Positions 14,879 through 24,477 of a stretch of DNA of 64,000 bases are shown piece after piece (within the stretch, counting starts at the first letter, position 1; every line of letters begins with the position of its first letter). The DNA comes from an uncultured Oscillospiraceae bacterium. GTDB taxonomy: Bacteria; Bacillota; Clostridia; Oscillospirales; Oscillospiraceae. A program made the translations under genes and the position numbers. The stretch spans positions 18,927 to 82,926 of the forward strand of contig CANRLF010000008.1 in the NCBI GenBank assembly GCA_947631395.1. The letters run 5' to 3'. Under the pieces are notes generated by a model that was not told where the DNA came from, did not search any database, and worked only from the letters and a program-made list of their open reading frames with translations.

Positions 14879-16210
14879 ATGAAAAAGTGGATATGCTCGG
14901 CGCTGGCCGCGGTGATGCTCATACTGCTCACCGGGTGCGCTGAGACCTCCGCCGATGACCTGTACCAGCTCCCACAGCTGTCGGAGGGGTACTTAAGGCT
15001 CCAGGGGGCGATAGACGAGGTCCTATCCTCCGGCGCGGTTTACGCGGCGCCCTCGGCGGGGGCCAACCGTCAGCCAATACAGCGCGAGGACCTGGACGGG
15101 GACGGCGTCAGGGAGGTTCTGGCATTCTTCAACGTCTCCGGCTCCGACAGGCCCCTGAAGATAATAATTTTCCGGAACGAGGACGACCGTTACTATGAGA
15201 TCGCCCGCATAGAGGGCGAGGGGAGCGGCATCGAGAGCGTGGCGTACCTGGATATGGACTCCGACGGTGTCCGTGAGGTAGCCGTGGGCTGGCAGATGGC
15301 CGCCGGCATAAGTATGCTGTCCGTCTACTCCCTGAAGGGCTGGCAGGTAAACCAGATCGTCAACACGAACTACTCCGAGTTCACCGTCTGCAATATCGAC
15401 GAGTCCCAGGGCAGTGAGATACTTGTCCTCAGACTCTCGGCCTCCGAGATGTCCGGCGAGGCGGAGCACTACGCCATGACCGCCGACGGCGAGATCGTCA
15501 ACTTCAGGGCCCGTCTGTCCTCCGGGGTGGAGGCCCTGCTCAGAGTGCGGACAACGGACCTGCTGGGCGGGAGCAGCGCGGTGCTGGTGGAGAGCACCAT
15601 AAACGGCAGCGGCATCGTCACCGACATCTTCGTCCACAGGAACGGCAAGCTCAGCAACATCACCATGGACGAGTCCGCCGGCTTCAGCGTCAGGACCGTC
15701 AGAAGCTACGGGGCGTACTGCCGGGACGTGAACGGCGACGGTGTGCTCGACGTGCCCCACCCGGTGGCCCTGCCTGTGACCTCCGAGAACACCACATATT
15801 ACATGCTGGAGTGGTACGCCTATTACGGCTACGGCGGCTCAAGACAGGTGGCCACGACCTACAATAACTACGCCGACGCGTGGTACCTCAGCCTCCCGCG
15901 GGACTGGATCGGCCACATCGCCGTCCGCCGTGAGGACGGTATCGCCGGTGAGCGGACGATAATCTTCTCCACCATCGACAAAAACGGCGGCCGTGACGTG
16001 GATTTCCTGGCCATATATACCTTCACCGGGGAGAACCGGGCGGAGAGAGCCGCCAGCGGCGGGAGGTTCGTCCTTTTAAACGGCGACACCACCGTGTACT
16101 CGGCCAAGCTCCTGGCGGAGGAGAGCCAGATAGCCCTGCCGATCAGCCGTGAGATGCTTATTGAGAACTTCGGCATCATCTACTCTGAGTGGGTGACTGG
16201 CGAGACATGA
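14879..16210 (+). CDS. Lipoprotein with FG-GAP/EF-hand-like repeats
   Basis: 443 residues. ATG 14879 follows GGGAGG; the frame extends to 14843 without a ribosome site. Signal peptide and lipobox ILLTGC (Cys20). Three calcium-loop-like repeats: DLDGDGVREVLAFF, DMDSDGVREVAVGW and DVNGDGVLDVPHP, as in FG-GAP/VCBS propeller domains. These usually bind Ca2+ and mediate surface contacts. The role is unknown. It stands 57 nt upstream of a response regulator and kinase, so it may be an accessory sensor for them. Confidence 0.75.
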   Translation: MKKWICSALAAVMLILLTGCAETSADDLYQLPQLSEGYLRLQGAIDEVLSSGAVYAAPSAGANRQPIQREDLDGDGVREVLAFFNVSGSDRPLKIIIFRNEDDRYYEIARIEGEGSGIESVAYLDMDSDGVREVAVGWQMAAGISMLSVYSLKGWQVNQIVNTNYSEFTVCNIDESQGSEILVLRLSASEMSGEAEHYAMTADGEIVNFRARLSSGVEALLRVRTTDLLGGSSAVLVESTINGSGIVTDIFVHRNGKLSNITMDESAGFSVRTVRSYGAYCRDVNGDGVLDVPHPVALPVTSENTTYYMLEWYAYYGYGGSRQVATTYNNYADAWYLSLPRDWIGHIAVRREDGIAGERTIIFSTIDKNGGRDVDFLAIYTFTGENRAERAASGGRFVLLNGDTTVYSAKLLAEESQIALPISREMLIENFGIIYSEWVTGET

Positions 16211-16267
16211 TATACAAGCCCCGCCGCCGTCCGGCGGCAGGGGAGGAACATATGGAAAGGAGCTCAA

Positions 16268-16954
16268 ATGAAAAAGGTATTGGTCCTTGAGGACGAGACG
16301 AGCATAAGGAGCTTTGTGGTCATAAACCTCAAGCGTTCCGGCTATGACCCCATAGAGGCCGGCACCGGCGCGGAGGCGCTGAGACAGATGGAGCAGAACC
16401 CTGATATAAAGGTGGCGCTTCTGGACATAATGTTGCCGGACATGGACGGGTTCGAGGTGTGCCGGCAGATACGGGCGACCAACTCAAAAATAGGCATAAT
16501 AATGCTCACCGCCCGCACCCAGGAGATGGACAAGGTCACGGGCCTTATGACCGGCGCTGACGACTATGTGACGAAGCCCTTCTCCCCGGCGGAGCTGACG
16601 GCCCGTATAGACGCCCTGTATAGACGGGTGGGCGAGACCGAGGAGCCCGTTTCCGACGAGGTGGTCCAGGGCCCCTTCAGGCTCAACTCCCGCAACAGGA
16701 CCCTGGAGAAAAACGGCGAGCGGGTGAGGCTGACCCAGGTGGAATATTCCATCGTCAAGCTCTTCATGGACAACCCCGGAAGGGCCCTCTCCCGTGAGGA
16801 CATCCTCAACTCCGTCTGGGGCCGGGATTACTTCGGGGAGCTCAAGATAGTCGACGTGAATATCCGCCGCCTGAGGATAAAGATAGAGGACGACCCCACG
16901 AGCCCCACCTACATCACCACCGTCTGGGGATACGGCTACAAGTGGGGCATCTGA
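16268..16954 (+). CDS. OmpR/PhoB-family response regulator (second system)
   Basis: 228 residues. Receiver KVLVLEDETSIRSF, phospho-acceptor Asp53 in ALLDIMLPDMDG, conserved Thr in MLTART and Lys in YVTKPFSPAEL. The winged helix ends TTVWGYGYKWGI. ATG with AAAGGAG upstream. The layout (lipoprotein, regulator, kinase) and the HAMP/HisKA type of its partner resemble PhoP/PhoR or ResD/ResE-like systems of envelope or stress control. A GC hairpin (about 16219-16243) precedes it, without a U-tract. Confidence 0.93.
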   Translation: MKKVLVLEDETSIRSFVVINLKRSGYDPIEAGTGAEALRQMEQNPDIKVALLDIMLPDMDGFEVCRQIRATNSKIGIIMLTARTQEMDKVTGLMTGADDYVTKPFSPAELTARIDALYRRVGETEEPVSDEVVQGPFRLNSRNRTLEKNGERVRLTQVEYSIVKLFMDNPGRALSREDILNSVWGRDYFGELKIVDVNIRRLRIKIEDDPTSPTYITTVWGYGYKWGI

Positions 16955-17087
16955 CCTGCGGAGCCCCCATCCGATAAATAAGGCGAGCTGAAGCGACACA
17001 CAAAAGGGACCCCGCGCGATCAAAGACCGGGCGGGGAGAGGAGCCGAGACCGAGGTCAAGCGGCTTGCGCGACGACGAGGAGTTTAG

Positions 17088-18533
17088 ATGGCTAAGAGCA
17101 TACACGGGAAGAGCCTGCTGAAAATAAAGGGCCTGCGAAAGAGGTACATGATGACCACCATGCTGGTCATATTCCTCATCGTGGTCGTCGCGGTGACGGC
17201 CTACTCCCTGGCCATGTCCGGGAGCATATACTTAAATGTCCGTGAGGGACTGTACGCCAAGGCCAAGACCGCCACGGACTTCTTCTCCAACTATATAACC
17301 CGCACCTACGCCGAATATTACGACAGCGCCTATCAGTACATGGACAACTTCGACGACATAAACAAGCTGGAGCTCCAGTTCATTAACACCTCCGGGCGGA
17401 TAGAGCTCAGCTCCCACTCAATGACCGCCGGAAGTATGCCAGGGACGCAGGACATCACCGACGCTTTGTCCACAGGGCGCATCTCCCCCTGGGAGGGGTA
17501 CTCGGACAGCACCAGAGAGCACCTGATGAGCGTATCCGCGCCGATAACCTACTCAAACGGCCAGATAATCGGCGTGATGCGCTATGTGACGAGCCTCAAG
17601 CCCGCGGACAGGATGGTCCGCGCCAACGTCTGGGTGGCAGTGGCCGCCGGGGCGGCGGTAATGCTCATCGTGGCAATAATCAGCATGATCTTTTTAAGCT
17701 CCGTGGTGGAGCCTGTGCGTGAGATAACCGCGGCGGCGAAGCAGATCTCCGGCGGCAGTTACGGCATACAGATCGGCAACCACTACCGGGACGAGATGGG
17801 CGACATGGTGAAGGCCATCAACGAGATGAGCCTGAAGATAAGCCAGTCGGAGAAATCCCAGACGGAGTTCATATCCTCCGTGTCCCACGAGCTCAGAACG
17901 CCCCTGACGGCCATAACCGGTTGGGGTGAGACGCTTATCTACGACGAGAACCTGGACGAGGACGCGAAGCGCGGCATCGGCATAATATTGCAGGAGGCCC
18001 GCAGGCTCACCAAGATGGTGGAGGAGCTTTTGGAGTTCACCAGGATGCAGGACGGCCGCTTTACACTGAACGCCCAGCCATGCGACATCGCGGCGGAGCT
18101 TGAGGACTCCATCTTCGCCTACCGGGAGCTTTTGCGCCAGGACGACATGACCATAGAGTACGAGCCCTCGGACGAGGAGTTGCCCCTTATAAACGGCGAC
18201 CCCGCCCGGCTCAGACAGGTCTTTTATAACATATACGACAACGCCGCCAAATACGCCCGTGAGGGCAAGAAGATAGACGTATCCACCCGCACCGACGGCG
18301 AGAACGTGTTCGTCCGCTTCCGGGACTACGGCCCCGGTGTGCCGGAGGACGAGCTGGAGCGGGTGAAGATGAAGTTCTACAAGGGCAGCTCCAAGGAGCG
18401 CGGCAGTGGCATCGGCCTTGCCGTCTGCGACGAGATAATAAAATACCACGGCGGGGACCTGACTCTGTCCAACGCCGACGGCGGCGGGCTCGTGGTCACC
18501 ATAAGGATACCGGTAGAGCCCACATTTGAATGA
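17088..18533 (+). CDS. PhoR/ResE-type sensor histidine kinase
   Basis: 481 residues. Membrane helix about 21-45, extracytoplasmic sensor about 46-178, second helix about 180-205, HAMP about 205-258 and HisKA with His267 (SSVSHELRTPLTAITG). The HATPase domain has N box YDNAAKYA, G1 DYGPGVPE and G2 GSGIGLAVCDE. It partners the regulator 133 nt upstream. The gap between them holds a hairpin (CCCCGC/GCGGGG, 17010-17036) whose core GCGCGATCA resembles the palindromes at 23584-23645. ATG with GAGGAG upstream. Confidence 0.93.
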   Translation: MAKSIHGKSLLKIKGLRKRYMMTTMLVIFLIVVVAVTAYSLAMSGSIYLNVREGLYAKAKTATDFFSNYITRTYAEYYDSAYQYMDNFDDINKLELQFINTSGRIELSSHSMTAGSMPGTQDITDALSTGRISPWEGYSDSTREHLMSVSAPITYSNGQIIGVMRYVTSLKPADRMVRANVWVAVAAGAAVMLIVAIISMIFLSSVVEPVREITAAAKQISGGSYGIQIGNHYRDEMGDMVKAINEMSLKISQSEKSQTEFISSVSHELRTPLTAITGWGETLIYDENLDEDAKRGIGIILQEARRLTKMVEELLEFTRMQDGRFTLNAQPCDIAAELEDSIFAYRELLRQDDMTIEYEPSDEELPLINGDPARLRQVFYNIYDNAAKYAREGKKIDVSTRTDGENVFVRFRDYGPGVPEDELERVKMKFYKGSSKERGSGIGLAVCDEIIKYHGGDLTLSNADGGGLVVTIRIPVEPTFE

Positions 18534-18549
18534 GAAAAGAGGATAAAAA

Positions 18550-19500
18550 TTGGCTAAAGACACGGACAAAGTAAAATTCTGCACCTCCATCGGCGGACAG
18601 GCCCTGATGGAGGGGATACTGATGAGGGGCGTGGACCGCGAGGCCATCGTGGTGCGCAAGCCCGACGGTGAGCTGGAGCGAAAGGTGGAGCCCTTGAAGG
18701 CCATCCGCCTTAAATACCCGATCCTCGGCTGGCCCTTCATCCGCGGCACGGTGAATTTCATCGAGAGCATGGTCCACGGCGTGAGGGCCCTGACGTACTC
18801 GGCCGGATTTTTACCGGATGAGGAGGTGGAGGAGCCCTCCAAGCTGGATAAATGGATAGAGAAGCACCTGGGCGGGGAGAAGGCCGAGAAATTCCTGACC
18901 GGCTTTTCCGTATTCCTGGGCCTTGTGCTGGCCGTGGGGCTCTTTTTCCTGTTGCCGACGGTCATCGCCGGCCTCTTCTCAGGGTTTGTTACGAGCCGAG
19001 TGCTCCGGAACCTCATCGAGGGCGTCATAAGGATAGTCATCTTCCTTGCGTATATAATCCTGGCCTCGCGCATGAAGGAGATAAAGCGGGTGTGGATGTA
19101 CCACGGCGCCGAGCACAAGACCATCTTCTGCTACGAAAAGGGTAAGGAGCTGACGGTGGAGAACGCCCGGGGCCAGTCCCGCCTGCACCCCCGGTGCGGC
19201 ACCAGCTTCCTCTTCATCGTTATGATCGTCAGCATCCTGGTGACGAGCGTCGTCAGCTGGTCCAACGTGTGGATAAGGCTTGTCCTCAGGATAGCCCTCC
19301 TGCCGGTCATAATGGGCATAAGCTATGAGCTCATAAAGTACGCCGGACGCCACGACAACGTGCTCACGAAGATACTCTCCGCCCCGGGAAAGGCCCTTCA
19401 GCTCGTCACCACGGCGGAGCCCGATGACAGTATGCTGGAGGTGGCCATCGAGTCGCTGAAGCTGGTCCTCCCCGACGAGGCGGGGACGGACAAGTGGTGA
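18550..19500 (+). CDS. yqhQ: DUF1385 integral membrane protein (YqhQ family)
   Basis: 316 residues. TTG start after AAAGAGG. It opens with the family signature CTSIGGQALMEGILMRG, then a linker, several membrane helices (about 118-165, 225-262) and the conserved YHGAEHKTIFCYEKG and HPRCGTSFLF motifs. The His/Cys motifs suggest metal binding, but the function is not established. In Clostridia it usually precedes prmC, as here (32 nt to the proposed prmC start). Confidence 0.9.
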   Translation: MAKDTDKVKFCTSIGGQALMEGILMRGVDREAIVVRKPDGELERKVEPLKAIRLKYPILGWPFIRGTVNFIESMVHGVRALTYSAGFLPDEEVEEPSKLDKWIEKHLGGEKAEKFLTGFSVFLGLVLAVGLFFLLPTVIAGLFSGFVTSRVLRNLIEGVIRIVIFLAYIILASRMKEIKRVWMYHGAEHKTIFCYEKGKELTVENARGQSRLHPRCGTSFLFIVMIVSILVTSVVSWSNVWIRLVLRIALLPVIMGISYELIKYAGRHDNVLTKILSAPGKALQLVTTAEPDDSMLEVAIESLKLVLPDEAGTDKW

Positions 19501-19532
19501 TCGCCCCATAAAAAGACAGGGGAGGGATAACT

Positions 19533-20393
19533 ATAAAGACATATAACGACATATACCTTGACCTCCGGCGGGCGCTGAAGGCCGGGGGAGTGGAGGACAT
19601 AAACCTTGAGGCCAAGCTCCTCCTGGGCGCGGCCTCCGGCAAGACGAAGGAGGAGCTCGTAAGGGACTTCGGCCTCTATGCCCTGGGGGACGTGGAGAAG
19701 CGTGTGAACGACATGCTCGCCAGAAGGCTTCAGGGCGAGCCCATCGCCTATGTGCTCGGCGAGTGGGAGTTCATGGGCCTTCCCTTCAACGTGGACAGGC
19801 AGGTCCTCATACCCCGTGCCGACACGGAGCTTTTGGCCGAGGAGGCCATAAGATACCTGAGGGCCAACAGGGGAAGCGGCGCCAGAGTGTTGGACCTGTG
19901 CTGCGGCACCGGCTGTATCGGCATATCCATCGCCAAATACGTGGCCAGCTGTCGCCATGTGGTGCTTGTGGACAAATCCCTCCACGCCATCATGGTCGCC
20001 AGGAGCAACGTCCTGAGGAACGGCGTGTCCAGGATAGTCCCCTGCATCGACGCCGACGCCACAAAGGCCCCGCCGGTGAGCCTCGACAAATTTGACCTCA
20101 TCGTCTGCAACCCGCCCTATGTCCCCACGGCGGAGATAGACGGGCTTGACCGGGGCGTCAGGGACTTCGAGCCCCGCGAGGCCCTGGACGGCGGCGAGGA
20201 CGGCCTTGATTTCTACCGCTCCGTCATCCGCTATTGGGGACCGACCGTAAAGGACGGCGGCGCCATAATGTTCGAGTGCGGCGAGGGCCAGGCGGAGCTC
20301 ATCGGCGACATGCTGACCGCCGCCGGCTTTAAGGACATAGCCTTCATCAAGGACGGCGGCGGCACGGACCGGGTAGTAACCGCCCGGAAATAA
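19533..20393 (+). CDS. prmC: Peptide chain release factor glutamine methyltransferase, apparent AUA start
   Basis: Methylates the GGQ glutamine of release factors RF1/RF2. SAM-binding VLDLCCGTGCIGISIA and catalytic NPPYVPTAEI are clear, plus PRADTELL. The first ordinary start is GTG 19590, but the reading frame upstream encodes KTYNDIYLDLRRALKAGG, which fits the conserved N-terminal helix of clostridial PrmC. Tracing back, no ATG, GTG or TTG occurs; GGAGGG at 19521-19526 sits 6 nt before ATA at 19533. I therefore propose AUA initiation, or a recent or assembly-derived ATG-to-ATA change. The usual neighbour prfA is absent here; recA follows. Confidence 0.88.
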   Translation: MKTYNDIYLDLRRALKAGGVEDINLEAKLLLGAASGKTKEELVRDFGLYALGDVEKRVNDMLARRLQGEPIAYVLGEWEFMGLPFNVDRQVLIPRADTELLAEEAIRYLRANRGSGARVLDLCCGTGCIGISIAKYVASCRHVVLVDKSLHAIMVARSNVLRNGVSRIVPCIDADATKAPPVSLDKFDLIVCNPPYVPTAEIDGLDRGVRDFEPREALDGGEDGLDFYRSVIRYWGPTVKDGGAIMFECGEGQAELIGDMLTAAGFKDIAFIKDGGGTDRVVTARK

Positions 20394-20447
20394 CAGGACA
20401 GTAAGAGAGCATAAAGACCGTAAAGTGTATATAAGGAGGAAACGACC

Positions 20448-21554
20448 ATGGCACAGAAGAAGGCGGCGCCGGTGGCGCTGAATATCCCGGCAGATCAGGA
20501 GGCCCGCAAAAAGGCCCTTGAGACGGCCATATCCCAGATAGAGAAGAGCTACGGCAAGGGCTCCATCATGCGCCTGGGCGACGGTATGCAGGTGAACGTG
20601 GAGGCCCTTCCCACGGGCTCCCTGGCGCTGGACTTCGCCCTCGGCATCGGCGGTGTGCCCAAGGGGCGCATCATCGAGATATACGGCCCCGAGTCCTGCG
20701 GAAAGACCACCCTGGCCCTCCACATCGTGGCCCAGGCCCAGAAGCGCGGCGGCGAGGCGGCCTATATCGACGTGGAGCACGCCCTGGAGCCCGCTTACGC
20801 CAGGGCCCTTGGAGTCAACATCGAAAATCTCCTTATCTCCCAGCCCGACACCGGCGAGGACGCGCTGGCCATAACCGAGACCCTCGTGCGCTCAGGCGCC
20901 GTGGACGTGGTCGTGGTGGACTCCGTCGCCGCCCTCGTCCCGAGAAGCGAGATCGAGGGCGAGATGGGCGACTCCAGCGTGGGCGTGGTGGCAAGGCTTA
21001 TGAGCCAGGCCCTCCGCAAGCTCGCCGGAGTCATATCAAAGACCAACTGCATCGTCATCTTCATAAACCAGTTGCGTGAGAAGATCGGCGTCATGTACGG
21101 CAACCCCGAGACCACCCCCGGCGGTCGGGCCCTTAAATACTTCGCCTCCGTGCGCATCGACATGCGCCGGATCGAGACCCTGAAGAACGGCTCCGAGGTG
21201 GTCGGCAACAGGACCAGGGCCAAGGTGGTGAAGAACAAGGTCGCTCCCCCCTTCCGTGAGGCGGAGTTCGACATCATGTACGGCCAGGGCATAAGCCGCT
21301 TCGGCGAGCTCGTGGACCTCGCCGTGAAGCTTGACCTCATCGAAAAGGGCGGCGCCTGGTTCACCTATGGGGACCTGAGGATCCAGGGCCGTGACGGTAT
21401 GCGCCAGTACCTCATGGACAACCCCGACGTGGCTGACGAGCTGGAGGCCAAGGTCCGCGCCAACTCCTTCAAGCTCCTGTCCCCCCAGGCCCAGGTGGCG
21501 GCCGTGGCCGCCGGCAGGGCGGTGGACATCTCGGCGGAGGACTTTGAGGGCTGA
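20448..21554 (+). CDS. recA: Recombinase A
   Basis: 368 residues. Strand exchange and SOS coprotease. Walker [14 protein letters not shown] (Cys where Ser is common), Walker [13 protein letters not shown], loop L1 [21 protein letters not shown] (abridged as seen), and [19 protein letters not shown] with AAGGAGG at ideal distance. The C-terminus lacks the usual strongly acidic tail, ending SAEDFEG. Its stop overlaps the recX start (TGATG), giving translational coupling. I did not find a clear LexA box in the 54-nt gap upstream. Confidence 0.98.
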   Translation: MAQKKAAPVALNIPADQEARKKALETAISQIEKSYGKGSIMRLGDGMQVNVEALPTGSLALDFALGIGGVPKGRIIEIYGPESCGKTTLALHIVAQAQKRGGEAAYIDVEHALEPAYARALGVNIENLLISQPDTGEDALAITETLVRSGAVDVVVVDSVAALVPRSEIEGEMGDSSVGVVARLMSQALRKLAGVISKTNCIVIFINQLREKIGVMYGNPETTPGGRALKYFASVRIDMRRIETLKNGSEVVGNRTRAKVVKNKVAPPFREAEFDIMYGQGISRFGELVDLAVKLDLIEKGGAWFTYGDLRIQGRDGMRQYLMDNPDVADELEAKVRANSFKLLSPQAQVAAVAAGRAVDISAEDFEG

Positions 21555-22189
21555 TGCCGAAGGTCACAAGGCTCTTTGAGTCAAAGCACGTCAAGGGCCG
21601 CTGGTACGCCGAGATCGACGGCGGCGAGGCCCTTCGGGTGGACCTGGCCCTGATCGCCGACTGGTCCCTGTATACCGGCCGGGAGCTCACCGCCGCGGAG
21701 CTTGAGGAGCTCACCGCCGCATCCTCCCGGATGAACGCCAGGGCCCGCGCCCTTCAGCTCCTCGGCGTCCGCCCCATGTCCCGGGGCGAGCTCGCCGACC
21801 GCCTCCGTGAGAAAGGCGAGTCGGAGGAGGACGTGGCCGAGGCCCTGGACTACCTTGAGAGCCTGGGCTATCTGGACGACGGCCAGTACGCCGCCATGGT
21901 GGCCCGCCACTACTCCAAAAAGGGCTACGGCCCCGGCAGGATCCGCCAGGAGCTCTATAAGCGCCGCGTGCCGAAGGAGCTCTGGCAGGAGGCCCTCTCG
22001 GAGCTCCCGGTGGACAGCGCGGCCATCGACGCCATAATAGACAGACGACTTCACGGCGCGAAGCCCGATAAAAAGGAGCTCAAGCGGCTTACGGACATGC
22101 TCCTGCGCCGGGGATTTTCCTGGGGCGATGTGAGAAAAGCCCTTGAGGGCTATGAATTTTACGACTTTTCGGAGGAAACGGATGAGTAA
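21554..22189 (+). CDS. recX: RecA regulator RecX
   Basis: 211 residues; RecX binds and caps RecA filaments. An N-terminal extension of about 55 residues is followed by three-helix repeats: ARALQLLGVRPMSRGELADRL (abridged motif), DDGQYAAMVARHYS and YGPGRIRQELYKRRVP, then a last repeat with LKRLTDMLLRRGFSWGDV. ATG coupled to the recA stop. It overlaps rimO by 8 nt, extending the operon. Confidence 0.93.
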   Translation: MPKVTRLFESKHVKGRWYAEIDGGEALRVDLALIADWSLYTGRELTAAELEELTAASSRMNARARALQLLGVRPMSRGELADRLREKGESEEDVAEALDYLESLGYLDDGQYAAMVARHYSKKGYGPGRIRQELYKRRVPKELWQEALSELPVDSAAIDAIIDRRLHGAKPDKKELKRLTDMLLRRGFSWGDVRKALEGYEFYDFSEETDE

Positions 22190-23528
22190 GGTTTGCCTCG
22201 TATCCTTAGGTTGCGCGAAAAATTTGATAGACTCAGAGCAGATGCTGTCCCTTCTGGACGACGCCGGCTTTGAGCTGACTGACGACCCCGCTGAGGCCGA
22301 CGCCGCCATCGTCAACACCTGCGCCTTTATCGAGAGCGCCAAGACTGAGGCCATCGAGAACATACTGTCCCTGGCCGAGCTCAAAAAGACCGGCAGCCTC
22401 AAAAAGCTCATCGTCACCGGGTGCCTTGCCCAGAGGTACGGTGAGGAGCTTCTGCGTGAGATGCCCGAGATCGACGGCCTTGTGGGCACGGGCAGCGTTT
22501 CCGAGATAATAAACGCCATAAACAACGCCGCCCCCGGCGCCGCGCCGGAGGCCAAGCCCCAGTACTACGGCGATATAAACGCCCCCCTTGACGAGGAGGG
22601 CCGTGTCATCTCCACCGGCCCCGGCTGGGCCTATATCAAGATCGCCGAGGGCTGCTCCAACAGGTGCGCCTACTGCGTCATACCCTCCATCCGCGGTAAA
22701 TACCGCTCCCGTCCCATTGAGAATATAATCTCCGAGGCGCGGGCCCTTGCGGATACGGGCATAAAGGAGCTCATCGTTGTGGCCCAGGACCCCACCCTTT
22801 ACGGTGTAGACCTGTATAGGGAGCGTAAGCTTTCGGAGCTTGTCCGAAGGCTCTGCGCCATCGACGGCATAGAGTGGGTCAGGCTCCACTATCTCTACCC
22901 CGACGCCGTGGACGACGAGCTCATAGACACCATCGCCACGGAGCCCAAGGTCCTGAAGTATCTGGACATACCCATACAGCATATAAATAACGGCATCCTC
23001 AAGGCCATGCGCCGCCGCGGGACCGGGGACGACATAAGGGCCCTTTTTATAAAGCTCCGTCAGCGCATACCCGGCGTGGTCCTCCGCACCAGCGTCATAA
23101 CCGGCCTTCCCGGCGAGGGGGAGGCGGAGTTTGAGGAGCTTTGCGAATTTTTGAGGGAAGCCAGGATAGAGCGGGCCGGTGTGTTCCCCTTCTCGCCGGA
23201 GGAGGGCACCGACGCCTATGACATGCCCCACGTGGACGCCGACGAGGCCGCGCGCCGGGCACAGCTCATCGGCGAGATACAGGAAAAGGTCATGGAGGAA
23301 TATAACGCCTCCCGCCTGGGCTCCACCGTCAGGGTGCTGTGCGAGGGCTTTGACAGCGACGTGGGCCTTTACGCCGGCAGGAGCTTTGCCGAGAGCCCCG
23401 ACGTGGACGGCTACATCTACTTCGGCTCCGACGCGGAGTGTCAGGCCGGGGAGTTTTACGACGTTATCATAAGGGGCGACCTGGACGGCGACCTTGCCGG
23501 CGAAGTCGTCGTCGCTGAACACGCTTAA
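22182..23528 (+). CDS. rimO: Ribosomal protein uS12 methylthiotransferase
   Basis: 448 residues. Radical-SAM enzyme that thiomethylates Asp of ribosomal protein S12. N-terminal UPF0004 domain with KVCLVSLGCAKNLIDSE, conserved VNTCAFIESAK and GCLAQRY cysteines holding one 4Fe-4S cluster. Radical-SAM CSNRCAYCVIP binds the other. C-terminal TRAM domain ends with GDLDGDLAGEV. ATG at 22182 is chosen for TCGGAGG; the open frame extends to 22143 inside recX. The order recA-recX-rimO-pgsA groups genes that are often linked in Bacillota. Confidence 0.95.
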   Translation: MSKVCLVSLGCAKNLIDSEQMLSLLDDAGFELTDDPAEADAAIVNTCAFIESAKTEAIENILSLAELKKTGSLKKLIVTGCLAQRYGEELLREMPEIDGLVGTGSVSEIINAINNAAPGAAPEAKPQYYGDINAPLDEEGRVISTGPGWAYIKIAEGCSNRCAYCVIPSIRGKYRSRPIENIISEARALADTGIKELIVVAQDPTLYGVDLYRERKLSELVRRLCAIDGIEWVRLHYLYPDAVDDELIDTIATEPKVLKYLDIPIQHINNGILKAMRRRGTGDDIRALFIKLRQRIPGVVLRTSVITGLPGEGEAEFEELCEFLREARIERAGVFPFSPEEGTDAYDMPHVDADEAARRAQLIGEIQEKVMEEYNASRLGSTVRVLCEGFDSDVGLYAGRSFAESPDVDGYIYFGSDAECQAGEFYDVIIRGDLDGDLAGEVVVAEHA

Positions 23529-23533
23529 CCTCG

Positions 23534-23645
23534 CCCCGCGCGAGCGCAGGGCTCAGGCGCTGTGTTCGCTCCTCCTCTCCCCACGCGATCAATGATCGCG
23601 CGGGGCCCCATTTGAAAGGAAAGCTGAACGCGATCAATGATCGCG
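23534..23645. repeat. Palindromic elements between rimO and pgsA
   Basis: Two copies of the 17-nt palindrome CGCGATCAATGATCGCG at 23584-23600 and 23629-23645, 45 nt apart. The first is also the 3' arm of a larger inverted repeat CCCCGCGCGA (23534-23543) / TCGCGCGGGG (23596-23605). Each copy is followed within about 20 nt by TGAAAGGA-like sequence, so the unit looks duplicated. A relative is at 17010-17036. Confidence 0.75.
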
Positions 23646-23658
23646 CCTGAAAGGAGAA

Positions 23659-24207
23659 ATGAAGTTGAATTTACCGAACAAGCTTACGGTTTTGAGGGTA
23701 CTGCTGGTGCCTGTGTTTATGGCGGTACTGCTTTTGTGGAACAGATACGTGGCCCTGGCAATATTTATCCTCGCCAGCCTCACGGACTTCGTGGACGGAA
23801 AGATCGCCAGGTCCCGCGGACTTGTGACGAACTTCGGGAAATTCATGGACCCCCTGGCCGACAAGCTCCTTGTCCTCTCCGCCATGGTCATATTCGTCCA
23901 GGAGGGCCGTATGCCCAGCTGGGTCTGCATGGTCGTCATCGCCCGTGAGCTGGCCGTGTCGGGCCTGCGGATGGTCGCCGCCTCCGAGGGCGTCATCATG
24001 GCCGCCGGCTGGAGCGGCAAGATAAAGACCGCCTGCACCATGGTGGGCCTGTGCGTAATGATGGTCCCCAAGGTCGCCGACATCCCCCTCTTCGGCTCCT
24101 TCACCGTCAATACCCTCATGTGGATCGTCATCCTCGCGACCACCCTCATCTCCGGCATCGAATACTTCGCCAAAAACGGCTCAGTGCTGTTAAAAGAGAA
24201 AATATGA
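23659..24207 (+). CDS. pgsA: CDP-diacylglycerol-glycerol-3-phosphate 3-phosphatidyltransferase
   Basis: 182 residues, integral membrane. Makes phosphatidylglycerol phosphate, the committed step to PG and cardiolipin. CDP-alcohol phosphotransferase motif D-G-x2-A-R-x8-G-x3-D-x3-D visible as FVDGKIARSRG...GKFMDPLADK. About five to six membrane helices. ATG with AAGGAG. It starts 14 nt after the second CGCGATCA palindrome. Confidence 0.93.
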   Translation: MKLNLPNKLTVLRVLLVPVFMAVLLLWNRYVALAIFILASLTDFVDGKIARSRGLVTNFGKFMDPLADKLLVLSAMVIFVQEGRMPSWVCMVVIARELAVSGLRMVAASEGVIMAAGWSGKIKTACTMVGLCVMMVPKVADIPLFGSFTVNTLMWIVILATTLISGIEYFAKNGSVLLKEKI

Positions 24208-24477
24208 CCCCCCCAAAAACCACCACGCCGCCCCTTTACCCAAGTCCCAATTCGAGTTTGTGTTCCTGGTCAAAATCGCGAATAATAATCTTAAATGTCG
24301 AATGGGTAACTGTTCGACAAATCGAATGTAGGGAGATGAAGGCTGGCTGACATATTTGTCGCCGGGCGTGGTGTCCCAATCGGAAATTTCGTCAGCCAAT
24401 CTCCTTCATCTTAACGGAAAAGCGAAGGCTGTAAAACCCTCGCGTATATATTACTAATCGGGATTTGAGAGGGAAAA
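24208..24477. other. AT-rich intergenic island, 5' part
   Basis: Between pgsA and the 31-codon ORF. AT-richer than the surroundings, no ORF with a ribosome site. It contains CGAATGGGTAACTGTTCG near 24299 and the long inverted repeat at 24335-24410. Could be the scar of a lost element; nothing else supported. Confidence 0.4.
24335..24410. repeat. Long imperfect inverted repeat
   Basis: Arms GATGAAGG..GGCTGAC (24335-24351) and GTCAGCC...CCTTCATC (24391-24410) enclose about 40 nt. In RNA this forms a two-part stem with an asymmetric internal loop. No flanking target duplication recognised. Confidence 0.6.

Noticed and set aside
16955..17087. Small gene between the second response regulator and kinase
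   Set aside because: No start with a ribosome site and no frame longer than about 40 codons that makes sense; contains a hairpin only.
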